From Acinetobacter sp. NIPH 2699 (GTDB taxonomy: Bacteria; Pseudomonadota; Gammaproteobacteria; Pseudomonadales; Moraxellaceae), in NCBI RefSeq assembly GCF_022549355.1, contig NZ_JAKZGL010000017.1, positions 1 to 64,000 of the forward strand: 64,000 bases of DNA, written 5' to 3'. Shown here piece after piece: positions 28,205 through 42,189 of the stretch (positions are counted from its first letter, which is position 1; the number at the start of each line of letters is the position of its first letter). The position numbers and the translations under genes were made by a program. The notes below the pieces were generated by a model. The model was given only the letters and a program-made list of their open reading frames with translations. It made no database searches and was not told the DNA's origin.

Positions 28205-29524
28205 TTACATTCTCATCGCACGTTGATTACTACGTTTCGCTGCTTCATTTGAACTATCCGTTGCATCCGCAATCACTACTTGATCACCTTGTTTGAGGCC
28301 TTTGATGACTTCTGCTGTGACACGATTATTAAGACCAATTAACACCGGTTGTGGCTGGATCGTACCATCTGCTTGCAGCACACGAATCATGCTGGTTGAT
28401 GCTTTGCCTTGAGTAATCAATGTTTGTTCATCTGTGGTCAAATCTAGGCGTTTAGGCTGTTGCGATCTTGGAGCATCCGTTGTTTCGATTTTATCTGTTG
28501 TGCGCTCTTTTCGATTTGAACGGTTACTGGTTTGTAAGGCAGCGGCAGGGACGGTGAGTACATTTTTTGCCTCAGCCAAAACAATATAAACCTGCGCTGT
28601 CATATCAATACGTAATTTGCCATCTTCATTTGGCACATCAAAGAGCGCGTTGTAGTACACAGCAGTGCTAGAAGAAGAATTGGTGCTGGTGTTTTCGGTA
28701 TTAATTGAATTTGGTGCAGGTTCGACTTGGCGCAATTTAGCGTAATGTTTTTTCTCACTGTTGCCTAAAGTGGTGAAATAAACCGTTTGACCTTTTTCAA
28801 CTCGCATCACATCTGCTTCAGAAATCTGTGCTTTAACCGTCATGGTGTCTAGTGTTGCCAGTTTCACAATGGTTGGCGCAGTTTGATTGGCATTCACGGT
28901 TTGACCTTCTTCGGTCACAATCGCTACAATCGTACCATCCATTGGCGCGACAATTTGGGTATAACCCAAGTCTTCTTTCGTTGTTGCAAGGGTTAAACGC
29001 GATTGTTCAATCTGTGCATTGATGGCTGCAATTTGTGCTTGAGCCGTTTTGTAACTTGCCAATGCAGATTCAAGTTCTGCACGAGAAGTCGCATCCTGAC
29101 TGAACATGGTTTGTTGACGTTTGTATTCTGCATCCACTTTCGTAAGATTGGCTTGTTGAACTGCCAATTGTGCTTGTTGATTTTTAATACTGGCTTCTGC
29201 GGTTTTTAATTCATTTTCTTGGCGAACTGAGTCGATTTGAGCAATGAGTTGTCCTTGCTTAACTTGATCACCAAGTTGCACATACATCTTTTTAACTTGA
29301 CCAGAGACCTGTGCGCCGACACTGACCATTTTGGTGGCTTCCAATACACCTGTTGCCAAAACTGAACTTTCAAGATCGCCACGACTTACTTCAGCGGTGA
29401 TGTATTGAGGTGTCGTTGCTTTCGGCTTTAATATCAGCCAACTGAGTAGGGCAATCACCAAAATGCTAACCACTATGATGATTATTTTTACAGGTTTAAC
29501 TTTTTTAGAAATCATTTTTGGCAT
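28205..29524 (-). CDS. macA: MacA-type periplasmic adaptor
   Basis: A 439-aa membrane-fusion protein with one N-terminal transmembrane helix ([21 protein letters not shown]), a lipoyl/barrel-sandwich domain ([21 protein letters not shown]), an alpha-hairpin coiled coil (about residues 100-175) and the barrel segment [19 protein letters not shown]. The C-terminal part has a non-canonical Arg/Asn/Ser-rich insertion ([14 protein letters not shown]). Start may be 29524 or Met4 at 29515. First gene of the pump operon. Confidence 0.94.
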   Translation of the reverse strand: MPKMISKKVKPVKIIIIVVSILVIALLSWLILKPKATTPQYITAEVSRGDLESSVLATGVLEATKMVSVGAQVSGQVKKMYVQLGDQVKQGQLIAQIDSVRQENELKTAEASIKNQQAQLAVQQANLTKVDAEYKRQQTMFSQDATSRAELESALASYKTAQAQIAAINAQIEQSRLTLATTKEDLGYTQIVAPMDGTIVAIVTEEGQTVNANQTAPTIVKLATLDTMTVKAQISEADVMRVEKGQTVYFTTLGNSEKKHYAKLRQVEPAPNSINTENTSTNSSSSTAVYYNALFDVPNEDGKLRIDMTAQVYIVLAEAKNVLTVPAAALQTSNRSNRKERTTDKIETTDAPRSQQPKRLDLTTDEQTLITQGKASTSMIRVLQADGTIQPQPVLIGLNNRVTAEVIKGLKQGDQVVIADATDSSNEAAKRSNQRAMRM

Positions 29525-29652
29525 GGCACAAGCGCGTAATTAAAAATTTTATTCAGTATAAAAGTGAAATAAGGATAAAGCGTGAATATTTTTAATCTAA
29601 AATGAGCATTACGCTCCATATTTCTTGTTTTTATCGTGTGCTTTGCATGAGT

Positions 29653-30648
29653 TTACGAAGATTGAGTAAATAAAGTTGTACCACAAAGTTTGCTAATTGC
29701 TTGCAACATTAAGTGATCGGTATTCTCTTTGGACATGCCTTTAATGGCAGCGTCTATTTGCAATAATAAATCAGGCCATGTGAGGAATTGTTGCGGATTT
29801 AGGCGGCGCAAAGCCTGTTGATATTGCGAAACTTTGGTTTTCCAGATACCAAGTTGCAAAGCATTCTGAGGTTGCTCAAACAGTTGCATCAATAGACGCA
29901 TTTCTTTACTCAGCGTCCATAAAATCAGGCTATCAGGCTCACCTGCTGCAAGTAGATACTGATAAATTTTAACAGATTGCGCTAAATTTCCTGCCAGTAA
30001 GGCATCGCTTAAATCATAAGTGCTATAGCGAGACTGATCCTGCAAACAAGCATATAGTTGTTCGGTCTGAATATGTTGGATATCAGGGTAGGTATCTGCA
30101 ACACGCATCAAGCTATTTTTAGCAGCCAATAGATTGTGTTCATGATGCTGCATCAGCCATTGCCATGCGGCTTGATCCAACTGAATACCGAGTTTTTCTG
30201 CTTCAATCGTTAAAATACGTTGTCGATCTTGAGGATAAGTGGCGGTGAGTGGAACGACCACACCATTGGCTTCGACCACTTGGAAAAATGCAGATTTGAG
30301 ATTGCCACTGTCTTGTTTCGGTAAAACAATCAGCAATAAATTATGCTCATTGTGTTGTATATAACTTTTAAGTTGCTTTAAGCCGTTGGCATCAGGTTTG
30401 ATATTGCCATGAACTTCGATTGCCAATTGCTGAGAAAATAACGACAAACTATTCAGGGCATTAAAGACATTTTTCCAATCGTTGACACTGCTAATGTCGT
30501 AACGCTGGCGTTCAACTTCTTGTTGTTGCCAGCTTTTACGAAATGTGTCGAGCAGATTTTGCTCAAGTAAAGGCTCTTGACCATGAATGATCCATGCACC
30601 GCGAGCATCTTTGACTCTTTTTAACGCTTGAACATAATCCAGTTTCAT
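29653..30648 (-). CDS. holA: DNA polymerase III subunit delta HolA
   Basis: A 331-aa clamp-loader delta subunit. It begins MKLDYVQALKR and contains IHGQEPLLEQNLLDTFRKSW, where delta opens the beta clamp, LLIVLPKQDSGNLKSAFFQ and the C-terminal collar domain ending in MLQAISKLCG. Follows lptE with a 9-nt gap, the leuS-lptE-holA order conserved in gammaproteobacteria. Confidence 0.96.
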   Translation of the reverse strand: MKLDYVQALKRVKDARGAWIIHGQEPLLEQNLLDTFRKSWQQQEVERQRYDISSVNDWKNVFNALNSLSLFSQQLAIEVHGNIKPDANGLKQLKSYIQHNEHNLLLIVLPKQDSGNLKSAFFQVVEANGVVVPLTATYPQDRQRILTIEAEKLGIQLDQAAWQWLMQHHEHNLLAAKNSLMRVADTYPDIQHIQTEQLYACLQDQSRYSTYDLSDALLAGNLAQSVKIYQYLLAAGEPDSLILWTLSKEMRLLMQLFEQPQNALQLGIWKTKVSQYQQALRRLNPQQFLTWPDLLLQIDAAIKGMSKENTDHLMLQAISKLCGTTLFTQSS

Positions 30649-30657
30649 AGATACAAA

Positions 30658-31167
30658 TTATGGTTGAGCTTTGGGTAAGCGATTTGCTGCGATTTGACGT
30701 GTCACTTGCTGAGCCACATCATCAATGACAATACGGTTCAGATAGGCTTCTTGTTGGTTATCCGTGTTGACTGTTGCCACATCGTATTGGTAAGTGCGAG
30801 ACGCTGTTAATGTGCGTGGTTCAGTCACTTTATTGCCTTGACGGTCTTCAATCTGAAAGGTCACCGTCAATCGAAGCAATACCTCGGTCAATTTTCCGTT
30901 GAGTAATTGGCGGCGAGGGGTGTAATCCAAAATACGAAGTACATAAGCATCATTTGAATTGCTTAGTTGTACACCTGTTGCACTGAGATAAATGCTGAGT
31001 CGGTTTTCAAGCTCATCGGTATTGTCTGGCAATACTAACGTTAATTTATTGTAGACCAGTGGTGTCGCTGCTGGATTGTTGCCTTTTAAGTGAAAGCCAC
31101 AGCCGACTAAGCCTGCACTTAGACCTAAAGTTAAAACAATAGTAGCTAAACGTTGCGCTAAGTGCAT
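30658..31167 (-). CDS. lptE: LPS-assembly lipoprotein LptE
   Basis: A 169-aa lipoprotein, the plug of the LptD LPS translocon in the outer membrane. The start at 31167 (MHLAQRLATIVLTLGL) has GAGGA six bases upstream; the ATG at 31173 is too close. Lipobox is LVGCGFHLKG, and the phrase CGFHLKG is a strong family signature. Sits between leuS and holA. Confidence 0.94.
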   Translation of the reverse strand: MHLAQRLATIVLTLGLSAGLVGCGFHLKGNNPAATPLVYNKLTLVLPDNTDELENRLSIYLSATGVQLSNSNDAYVLRILDYTPRRQLLNGKLTEVLLRLTVTFQIEDRQGNKVTEPRTLTASRTYQYDVATVNTDNQQEAYLNRIVIDDVAQQVTRQIAANRLPKAQP

Positions 31168-31217
31168 ATCCATTCCTCATAGAGACAATGAGGGCGTATA
31201 CAATACGCCCCTATAGT

Positions 31218-33950
<2,733 letters not shown>

Positions 33951-34002
33951 CTATCAAGCGAACACCTTGATGATCGCTCTGCCATCATTATGAATCATTA
34001 GA

Positions 34003-34326
34003 TTAACGCTCAGATGCTGTCGAAGCTGTAGATGCACTTGGTGTTACAGCTTCTTCTGTCACTGCTTCTGTGTGGTGCGGTGCATTTTGTGCTTCTTTGG
34101 TTGTGTCCTGTGTTTTTGTAGAGGGGCTGTGGGTATGATGGGTGGCATAAGTTGCCACTTTATCCAACCGTTTTGTACCTTTTGGTGGTGGCGTAGTAGT
34201 GTAATGGGTGGAGCCGTTCGCATCGACCCATTTATAATATTGTTGCGCCTGAGATTGACTCGTACAAAGTAATAATACGGTTGCTGAAACTGCATATGAG
34301 ATTGTTTTAAAAAGAGATGCTTTCAT
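34003..34326 (-). CDS. DUF4124 periplasmic protein
   Basis: A 107-aa protein with a signal peptide (cleavage near SQSQA-QQ) and the DUF4124 core QQYYKWVDANGSTHYTTTPP, a short WxD-G-x-x-x-Y motif seen in many proteobacterial periplasmic proteins. The C-terminal half is low complexity (Thr/Ala/Glu/His). Function unknown. Confidence 0.8.
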   Translation of the reverse strand: MKASLFKTISYAVSATVLLLCTSQSQAQQYYKWVDANGSTHYTTTPPPKGTKRLDKVATYATHHTHSPSTKTQDTTKEAQNAPHHTEAVTEEAVTPSASTASTASER

Positions 34327-34773
34327 TTTTTCTCCCCAAGAGAATGCTATCTATATTCGATCAACAGGTATAAATCAAAAAATCACAATGCCTAGTATTG
34401 TATAAAAAGAAAATCATTTTTGGACAAATGGACATTTAAAATGACCAAATTATTCTGTGAACTTTGAATAAAAAAACAACAGCCAAGAAATATTATATAA
34501 AAACTGTTGCTTTATTCTTGACTTTGTTTAAGAAAGCTACAAAAATGCTTGCTTTAGTTTTATATGCGCTTATTTGATCACCCTTCGAATAAATGTCATG
34601 GCTTGCAATGGACATTCTTTCTAGCCGAGAGAATGATTTTTTGAAATATGTTTATCCCAACATATTTTGATTCGAGATGTAAAAACAGCTTATACAGCTG
34701 ATGAGTCAGAAAATTTTTCCTATTGCAGCAAAAACGAGTAGAATACGCACACATACAAAAAGTGCATAAGTTA
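34327..34773. other. intergenic region upstream of ilvI
   Basis: About 450 bases of AT-rich DNA precede ilvI. A CAACAG...CTGTTG inverted pair lies near 34479-34508. The ilv promoter must be here, but I cannot place it reliably. The long leader and the hairpin at its end hint at post-initiation control. Confidence 0.5.
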
Positions 34774-34824
34774 ATGAATGAAACACAATTTATGCCTCCC
34801 ATAAATTGTGTAAACATAGGGTGA
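34774..34824 (+). CDS. candidate 16-aa leader peptide before ilvI
   Basis: ATG at 34774 opens MNETQFMPPINCVNIG and stops with TGA at 34822-34824, in the same frame as ilvI and only 6 nt before its TTG start. It contains two Ile and one Val, modest for an attenuator peptide. The hairpin at 34784-34810 lies inside it, so translation of the peptide would open the hairpin. Whether it is translated is inference. Confidence 0.35.
   Translation: MNETQFMPPINCVNIG
34784..34810 (+). promoter_or_regulatory. palindrome/hairpin in ilvI leader
   Basis: Perfect 11-bp inverted repeat CACAATTTATG-CCTCC-CATAAATTGTG ends 20 nt before the ilvI TTG start. It could be an operator or an RNA hairpin limiting access to the ribosome-binding region. 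It is not followed by a T-run, so it is not a terminator. Confidence 0.6.
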
Positions 34825-34830
34825 ATCACG

Positions 34831-36558
34831 TTGGAACTTTTATCTGGTGGTGAAATGCTCGTTCGTGCCCTCGCGGACGAAGGCGTAGAGCATGTTTTTG
34901 GTTATCCAGGCGGCGCAGTTTTACATATCTATGACGCGCTATTTCAACAAGACAAAATCAATCATTACCTTGTACGTCATGAGCAAGCTGCTGGTCATAT
35001 GGCAGATGCTTATTCACGTGTAACAGGGAAAACAGGGGTTGTTCTTGTTACTTCTGGTCCAGGTGCAACAAATACTGTAACGCCAATTGCAACTGCATAC
35101 ATGGACTCAATCCCAATGGTGATTTTGTCTGGTCAGGTTGCGAGTCATTTAATTGGTGAAGATGCCTTTCAGGAAACAGATATGGTTGGGATTTCTCGCC
35201 CAATCGTAAAACACAGTTTCCAAGTGCGTCATGCCAGCGAAATTCCTGCCATTATTAAAAAAGCATTTTATATCGCATCTTCTGGCCGTCCAGGTCCAGT
35301 TGTTATTGATATTCCTAAAGATGCAACCAATCCAGCAGAAAAATTTGCTTACGAATATCCTGAAAAAGTGAAGATGCGTTCTTATCAACCGCCATCTCGT
35401 GGTCACTCAGGTCAGATTCGTAAAGCAATTGATGAGCTGATTACTGCGAAACGCCCAATGATCTATACAGGTGGTGGTGTTGTTCAAGGTAATGCTTCTG
35501 GATTGTTGACGGAACTTGCACATTTATTGGGTTATCCAGTCACCAATACCTTGATGGGTCTAGGTGCTTTCCCAGGAAATGATCCACAGTTTGTGGGCAT
35601 GTTGGGGATGCATGGAACCTATGAAGCCAATATGGCGATGCACAATGCAGATGTGATTTTAGCGATTGGTGCGCGTTTCGATGACCGTGTAACCAACAAC
35701 CCAGCTAAATTCTGTCTCAATGCCAAAGTAATTCACATTGATGTAGATCCAGCAACCATTTCAAAAACCATTATGGCACACATCCCGATTGTGGGTGCGG
35801 TAGAGCCTGTGCTGCAAGAAATGTTGGCACAACTCAAACAAATGAATGTTTCTAAGCCAAACCCTGAAGCGATTGCAGCATGGTGGTCTCAGATTAATGA
35901 GTGGCGTAAAGTTCATGGTTTACGTTATGAAGCAGGTCAAAATGGTGTAATGAAACCTCAGCAAGTGGTTGAGGCATTAGATCGTGTGACCAATGGTGAA
36001 GCCATCATTACTTCGGACGTAGGTCAGCATCAGATGTTTGGTGCAAACTACTATAAATACAAACGTCCACGTCAATGGATCAACTCAGGTGGCTTAGGCA
36101 CCATGGGGGTTGGTTTGCCGTATGCGATGGCTGCGAAGCTTGCATTCCCAGATCAACAAGTGGTTTGTATTACGGGTGAAGCGTCGATTCAGATGTGTAT
36201 CCAAGAATTATCGACATGTAAGCAATATGGCTTAAATGTGAAAATTCTTTGCTTAAATAACCAAGCTTTGGGCATGGTGAAGCAGTGGCAGGATATGAAT
36301 TATGAAGGACGTCATTCAAGTTCTTATGTCGATTCGTTGCCTGATTTCGCTAAGTTAATGGAAGCTTATGGTCATGTCGGTATTCAAATCGATCATGCCG
36401 ATGAGTTGGAATCTAAACTTGCTGAAGCGATGGCGATTAATGATAAATGTGTATTCATTAATGTCATGGTGGATCGTACAGAACATGTTTATCCAATGCT
36501 GATTGCAGGTCAATCGATGCAGGATATGTGGTTAGGAAAAGGGGAGCGTACTGAATGA
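34831..36558 (+). CDS. ilvI: acetolactate synthase large subunit IlvI
   Basis: A 575-aa ThDP enzyme that makes acetolactate or acetohydroxybutyrate in Val/Leu/Ile synthesis. It begins with TTG at 34831 (a stop lies three codons upstream), giving the family start [28 protein letters not shown]. The catalytic Glu is in [19 protein letters not shown] is typical. The cofactor motif, normally GDG...NN, reads GEA (449-451)...NN (476-477). Overlaps ilvH by 4 nt (ATGA). Confidence 0.95.
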   Translation: MELLSGGEMLVRALADEGVEHVFGYPGGAVLHIYDALFQQDKINHYLVRHEQAAGHMADAYSRVTGKTGVVLVTSGPGATNTVTPIATAYMDSIPMVILSGQVASHLIGEDAFQETDMVGISRPIVKHSFQVRHASEIPAIIKKAFYIASSGRPGPVVIDIPKDATNPAEKFAYEYPEKVKMRSYQPPSRGHSGQIRKAIDELITAKRPMIYTGGGVVQGNASGLLTELAHLLGYPVTNTLMGLGAFPGNDPQFVGMLGMHGTYEANMAMHNADVILAIGARFDDRVTNNPAKFCLNAKVIHIDVDPATISKTIMAHIPIVGAVEPVLQEMLAQLKQMNVSKPNPEAIAAWWSQINEWRKVHGLRYEAGQNGVMKPQQVVEALDRVTNGEAIITSDVGQHQMFGANYYKYKRPRQWINSGGLGTMGVGLPYAMAAKLAFPDQQVVCITGEASIQMCIQELSTCKQYGLNVKILCLNNQALGMVKQWQDMNYEGRHSSSYVDSLPDFAKLMEAYGHVGIQIDHADELESKLAEAMAINDKCVFINVMVDRTEHVYPMLIAGQSMQDMWLGKGERTE

Positions 36559-37046
36559 GACATATTATTTCTGTACTCGTTGAAAACGAAGCTGGTGCGC
36601 TTTCTCGTTTAGTGGGATTGTTTTCTCAACGTAACTACAACATTGAGACTTTAAATGTTGCACCGACTGAAGATGAAACCTTATCTCGTCTCACCTTAAC
36701 CACGTATGGTGATGATCATAAGATCGAACAAATCACCAAACAGTTGAACAAATTGGTTGAAGTCGTGAAAGTGGTTGACCTGTCTGAAGGTGCACACATT
36801 GAACGTGAATTGATGTTGATCAAGGTAAAAGCGCTAGGAGCGGCTCGTGCGGAAATTAAACGTACTGCTGATATCTTCCGTGCTCAAATCGTTGATGTAA
36901 CCCCAACGACTTATACCATCCAGATCGCAGGGACCACGGACAAGATTGATGGGTTTATTGATGCACTCGCAGAAAATACCATTCTTGAAGTGGTACGTTC
37001 AGGTGTATCGGGCATTGCTCGTGGTGAAAAAGTTTTAACAATTTAG
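36555..37046 (+). CDS. ilvH: acetolactate synthase regulatory subunit IlvH
   Basis: A 163-aa ACT-domain subunit that activates IlvI and confers valine feedback. N-terminal [39 protein letters not shown]-terminal ALS_ss domain ends in [15 protein letters not shown]. Start codon overlaps the ilvI stop. Confidence 0.97.
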   Translation: MRHIISVLVENEAGALSRLVGLFSQRNYNIETLNVAPTEDETLSRLTLTTYGDDHKIEQITKQLNKLVEVVKVVDLSEGAHIERELMLIKVKALGAARAEIKRTADIFRAQIVDVTPTTYTIQIAGTTDKIDGFIDALAENTILEVVRSGVSGIARGEKVLTI

Positions 37047-37113
37047 GAAATAAAATTTCCCTAACCCCCTTTAAGAAAAGAGGAGGGTTAGTGGGATTCA
37101 AAAAGCATTTTAG

Positions 37114-38142
<1,029 letters not shown>

Positions 38143-38160
38143 GTTTTAGTTTAATCTTGA

Positions 38161-38190
38161 AAAACCCTTGTTTTGACACAAGGGTTTTTT
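38161..38190 (+). terminator. ilv operon terminator
   Basis: AAAACCCTTG-TTTTGACA-CAAGGGTTTTTT hairpin with T-run shortly after ilvC. Confidence 0.92.
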
Positions 38191-38628
38191 ATTTGCGGTT
38201 GATAACAGAGTTATAACAATATAAATAAAAAATAGGCTTAATATTGTTCATGTTTTAATCGATTTAAGCATGTTTTTAATAGTTTGATTGAAACAATGTA
38301 GTTGCATACATTGGGGGTGTCTGCACGATTCACAGCATTAAAATAGTAATAACTGAAATTTAAAAAAATCGAGTAAAAGATAAATTAGTCTTTGGATAAA
38401 AATGGAATGGGGAAAACTCTATTTTCTATAGTAATAAACTGTATTTTAGGTTTTTATTCTATTGATTTATAAAGTGAAAAAGACTTGACCTTATGCTGGA
38501 TGATGTTATTGTTAAGAAAAGTTTATGAAGATAAACTTCATATTTCTTTGAGTGTGAAGGATCGTTCTGATTTTGAGCAATTTGCTCAATAAATAAAAAA
38601 AAGTACTGAATAATCATGGAAGTCCTTT
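38191..38628. other. AT-rich intergenic region upstream of the MHYT gene
   Basis: About 440 bases without an ORF. A short palindrome TATGAAG-ATAAA-CTTCATA is at 38524-38542, roughly 90 bp before the MHYT gene, and could be a regulator site; nothing stronger is visible. Confidence 0.4.
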
Positions 38629-40692
38629 ATGGTACACGTTGATTACGATAGCACATTGGTCATCGTTTCCATTTTGGTTGCAGTAGTGATATGTTACGCT
38701 GCGGTTTCAATGGAAGAACTCGTTTTTAAAGCTGCTTATAAAAAGTTTGAAAAAAGCATTTTAGTAACGAGTGGTCTGATCTTAGGCCTAGCGATATGGT
38801 CGATGCATTTTGTGGGGATGCTGGCTAGCCATTTGCCAGAAGGGTATCATTTTGATGTCGGTTTGACGCTTCTCTCTTATCTGATTGGAGCGGTTGCCTC
38901 TATTTTTGCGGTATGGTTGACTTCGCGTCAAACATTACCTCTTGCTCGTTTGATTCTAGGCGCTGTTTTTATGGGGCTTGGGATATCTGGCATGCATTAC
39001 ACGGGGATGATGGCGCTCACTGTTGAATATCATCAGATGTATTATGATCCATTGCTTGTGATCTGCTCTATCTTGATCGCAATTAGTGGCTCTGGCTTAA
39101 GTTTCTTTTTTATTTTTAAATATAAGGCTGCGGCGAATTATAGAATTACTTTAAAAGTGATTGTTGCGGTTCTAATGGCGCTTAGTATCGTTGGCATGCA
39201 CTATATAGGCATGGCTGCAACTTACTTTAATGAGAGCTTGGTAAAAGTTGTTCCCCCTGCACAAACTGAACAAAGCGTTTTATTATTCACGATTATTTTC
39301 ATTACCAGTTTGGTTTTTGTCGCAGGTTTTGCGGTTGCTCTATTGGAAGCCCGTTTAGAGCAACGAAATCAACAACTCAAATTAATCAATAAACAACTTG
39401 CGACACAGTCTTTGCATGACGCATTAACGAAATTGCCAAATCGTTTGTATTTAACGGATTATGCTGAGGTTGTTTTTACTCATCATCGGTTACGTGAACA
39501 GAAAGTGGCTTTTTTATATATTGATTTAGACCGCTTTAAATCCGTCAATGATGCTTTTGGTCATCATGTGGGTGATCAGTTGCTTATTCAAATGGCCAAT
39601 CGTTTGCATAATCAACTTGAGGCAAATCAAAGATTATTCCGTATCGGTGGTGATGAGTTTGTCTTGATTTCGGAAAACACAGACAGCAATGGCGCGATGC
39701 AACTTGCAGAAAGTATTTTGTACTTCATTCAAGAAACCTACTTGATTGCGGGCAAAGATATTAATATTTCTGCGAGTCTTGGAATTGCAATGTATCCTGA
39801 GCATGGAAGCAATGTGCAAGATCTACTGATTAATGCTGATATTGCCATGCTGATGTCTAAAGATCAGGGACGTAATACCTATACGATATTTCATGCGATG
39901 ACTGACCAAAAAGATGTGCGTAGTCAGTCAAAATTGATCAATGATTTGTATAAAGCGGTTGATGAACAGCAGTTCATTTTATTTTATCAGCCTAAATTTA
40001 CAGCGAATTATGAAGTGTGTGGTGTTGAGGCACTTATTCGTTGGAATCACCCAAGCTTAGGTCTGTTAACGCCCCATATGTTTATTGATGGTGCGGAGAA
40101 AACAGGTTTAATCATTCCAATGGGGTATTGGGCGCTGGAACAAGCCTGTCAACAAATTCAGAAATGGGAACAAGAGAATAGTCCTTTTTATCCAATTGCA
40201 GTCAATCTATCGGCACTACAATTTGAAAATAAAAAATTATTCAGTGTCTTGGAACAGCTCATCGAACAATACAATATTCAACCCCAGCATCTAATTTTAG
40301 AAATTACTGAGTCAACCGCAATGCATCATATTGATTCGAGCATTCGGACCTTGGAGCGTTTACGTAAGCTGGGTATCCGTATTGCAATCGATGATTTTGG
40401 TACAGGTTATTCAAGCTTCTTATATTTAAAAGATTTACCTGTAGATGAGCTTAAAATAGATCGTGGTTTTATCATCGACCTACAACCTAACTCTAAAGAA
40501 GAAGCCATTTTAGAAAGTATTATTCATCTTGCTGCGAAACTCGGTTTGACGGTAACGGCAGAAGGTGTAGAAACCCAACAGCAAGCCGATATTTTAACCA
40601 AGCTGGGCTGCCATCAGTTACAAGGCTATTTATTGGGAACGCCTGTTAATATTGAAAGTTTGGTATTGCACCGCCAGCAAAACTTTGCTTAG
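38629..40692 (+). CDS. MHYT-GGDEF-EAL c-di-GMP turnover enzyme
   Basis: A 687-aa inner-membrane signalling protein. Seven hydrophobic segments form the MHYT sensor with the repeats SMHFVGM, GMHYTGMM and GMHYIGMA (about residues 59, 123 and 190), proposed to bind a metal and sense a gas such as O2, CO or NO. The GGDEF domain has an intact RIGGDEFVLI (near 340), and the EAL domain has an intact GVEALIRWNHP (near 465) plus AIDDFGTGYSS. Both catalytic activities therefore look possible: making and breaking cyclic di-GMP. The closest known architecture is the MucR/NbdA/YkoW type. Monocistronic. Confidence 0.93.
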   Translation: MVHVDYDSTLVIVSILVAVVICYAAVSMEELVFKAAYKKFEKSILVTSGLILGLAIWSMHFVGMLASHLPEGYHFDVGLTLLSYLIGAVASIFAVWLTSRQTLPLARLILGAVFMGLGISGMHYTGMMALTVEYHQMYYDPLLVICSILIAISGSGLSFFFIFKYKAAANYRITLKVIVAVLMALSIVGMHYIGMAATYFNESLVKVVPPAQTEQSVLLFTIIFITSLVFVAGFAVALLEARLEQRNQQLKLINKQLATQSLHDALTKLPNRLYLTDYAEVVFTHHRLREQKVAFLYIDLDRFKSVNDAFGHHVGDQLLIQMANRLHNQLEANQRLFRIGGDEFVLISENTDSNGAMQLAESILYFIQETYLIAGKDINISASLGIAMYPEHGSNVQDLLINADIAMLMSKDQGRNTYTIFHAMTDQKDVRSQSKLINDLYKAVDEQQFILFYQPKFTANYEVCGVEALIRWNHPSLGLLTPHMFIDGAEKTGLIIPMGYWALEQACQQIQKWEQENSPFYPIAVNLSALQFENKKLFSVLEQLIEQYNIQPQHLILEITESTAMHHIDSSIRTLERLRKLGIRIAIDDFGTGYSSFLYLKDLPVDELKIDRGFIIDLQPNSKEEAILESIIHLAAKLGLTVTAEGVETQQQADILTKLGCHQLQGYLLGTPVNIESLVLHRQQNFA

Positions 40693-40711
40693 GGTCTCGA
40701 GATTGAATAGT

Positions 40712-40750
40712 GGCAAGATTGAACTCTTTAAAAAGAATAACAATCTTGCC
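40712..40750. terminator. inverted repeat, probable terminator
   Basis: GGCAAGATTG (40712-40721) pairs with CAATCTTGCC (40741-40750) around a 19-nt loop, between the convergent MHYT and PhaC-like genes. There is no long T-run, so it may work poorly as an intrinsic terminator. Confidence 0.55.
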
Positions 40751-40765
40751 GATATATACGAATGA

Positions 40766-41911
40766 TTAAAGAGAGCGTTGAGCCAACCAATCAGTCACAA
40801 CAGGCCAAACGGTTTGAGGGGCTTGATTGCCTGAGACGAGACCCATGTGTCCACCTGCGACGATTTTAAACTGTTTATCTGTACTGCTGATGAGATCCAT
40901 TAAGGGACGTATCGCTTCAGTGGTGACGATGATATCGGTGTTACCACCGACAGCGAGTACGGAGCAGTCGATATCTTTTAAGTTTGCAGTTTGCTCGCCA
41001 AACTTAACCAAACCCGTCGATAGTTCATTATCAATCCAAAAGCGTAAAATAATATCTCGCATCACACCGCCGGGATAAGCCAGCATGTTATCGACAAAAG
41101 AACTTGAGGTTGCATGGTTAATCACAAATTGGCGATCATTCAGGTTTCTGACCAATTCCCAATAATTTTTAAAGTTACCGATCGGGTCGGTGAGTTTAAA
41201 ACCAAGGGTGTTCTGCCAACCATGGATGTGAAAGATATGGCTTGGAATTTGTTTAATACGAAAATTGGTGTTGTTGCGAATCCATTGAGCAGGAATGGTC
41301 AAACGTTGGTACAGCTTGCCCATATAGCCAGATTGATGTGTGTTAATCGGTGATGCCAAAATGACCATATTTTTAATATCTTGATCTTTAAATAACGCTG
41401 TATAGCACAGTGAAAGGGCGCCACCTAAACTCCAGCCATAAAGTGACAGTTGTTGCTGTCCGCTATGTTCTCGGATTTTTGCTATAAAGTCGGGCATAAA
41501 CGTTTTAACGTAAGTACCTAAATTGTATTTGGCTTGGCGTAAGCTCGGTGTACCCCAATCGATGAGGTAAAGCTCGAAGCCTTGTGACTGAAAATAACGA
41601 ACCAAACTGCGCGAAGGAAATAAATCGTAAATCAGCATATTTGCAGCTAAAGGCGGCACAATAACCAATGGAATTCGGTGTTTTTGCGCTGCGCCTGCGT
41701 CTGCTGCGTAATAACGTAAGCTAATGATTTCACGTTGATAAACAACTTCAAATGGTGTTTTACCTGATAAGGCAAGTTGATGTCCGCGTAACAAGCGATC
41801 TGCTGCATTGGAGAAAATATGGCGCGTTTGCTGACCAGTGTGACTATTCAGCAGTTTTTGAGCAGTTGGCGAATTAAGTAAATTACGTCTAACTTTTGGC
41901 AATTGAGTCAT
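40766..41911 (-). CDS. PhaC-like alpha/beta hydrolase
   Basis: A 381-aa protein with the poly(3-hydroxyalkanoate) synthase class I/III layout: PLVIVPPLAANMLIYDLFPSRSLVRYF, YLIDWGTP, the nucleophile elbow YGWSLGGA, the acid loop GGNTDIIV and the His loop AGGHMGLVSG. PHA synthases use Cys in the elbow (G-x-C-x-G), but here it is Ser161, so it may be an esterase or depolymerase-like relative instead of a polymer synthase. Cytoplasmic. No phaA/phaB/phaE genes lie beside it. Confidence 0.8.
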   Translation of the reverse strand: MTQLPKVRRNLLNSPTAQKLLNSHTGQQTRHIFSNAADRLLRGHQLALSGKTPFEVVYQREIISLRYYAADAGAAQKHRIPLVIVPPLAANMLIYDLFPSRSLVRYFQSQGFELYLIDWGTPSLRQAKYNLGTYVKTFMPDFIAKIREHSGQQQLSLYGWSLGGALSLCYTALFKDQDIKNMVILASPINTHQSGYMGKLYQRLTIPAQWIRNNTNFRIKQIPSHIFHIHGWQNTLGFKLTDPIGNFKNYWELVRNLNDRQFVINHATSSSFVDNMLAYPGGVMRDIILRFWIDNELSTGLVKFGEQTANLKDIDCSVLAVGGNTDIIVTTEAIRPLMDLISSTDKQFKIVAGGHMGLVSGNQAPQTVWPVVTDWLAQRSL

Positions 41912-42189
41912 TGGAACTTAGAACTCTAAGGTTGCTATTCAGTAGCCGCATATTAAAAGAAAAATGAAATCAGCTCAGTGACTCATCTGCTTAACTTATC
42001 CCCCAAAATGATCAATTTGGGGTATTCATCAAGGAGATTTTCGCAAAAGGCTGCTATTTCGTGACTATTATTTAGCGAAGCATCAGTGAAATGGTCAGCG
42101 TATCCATTCTGCTCATTTTTATTGAATTGGAGTAAATCTTCTCCATTTTAAGACAAAGCTTTACTCCAGCTCTTTCTAAAAAAATAGTT
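41912..42189. other. intergenic region with palindromes
   Basis: Contains a near-perfect 22-bp palindrome at 42001-42022 (CCCCAAA...TTTGGGG) and a 9-bp inverted pair TGGAGTAAA/TTTACTCCA (42128-42136, 42160-42168). One or both probably end transcripts of the 504-aa protein gene. No gene seen. Confidence 0.45.

Noticed and set aside
38629..40692. Degenerate GGDEF or EAL domain in the MHYT protein
   Set aside because: Both GGDEF and EAL signature residues are intact, so it is not an inactive receptor type.
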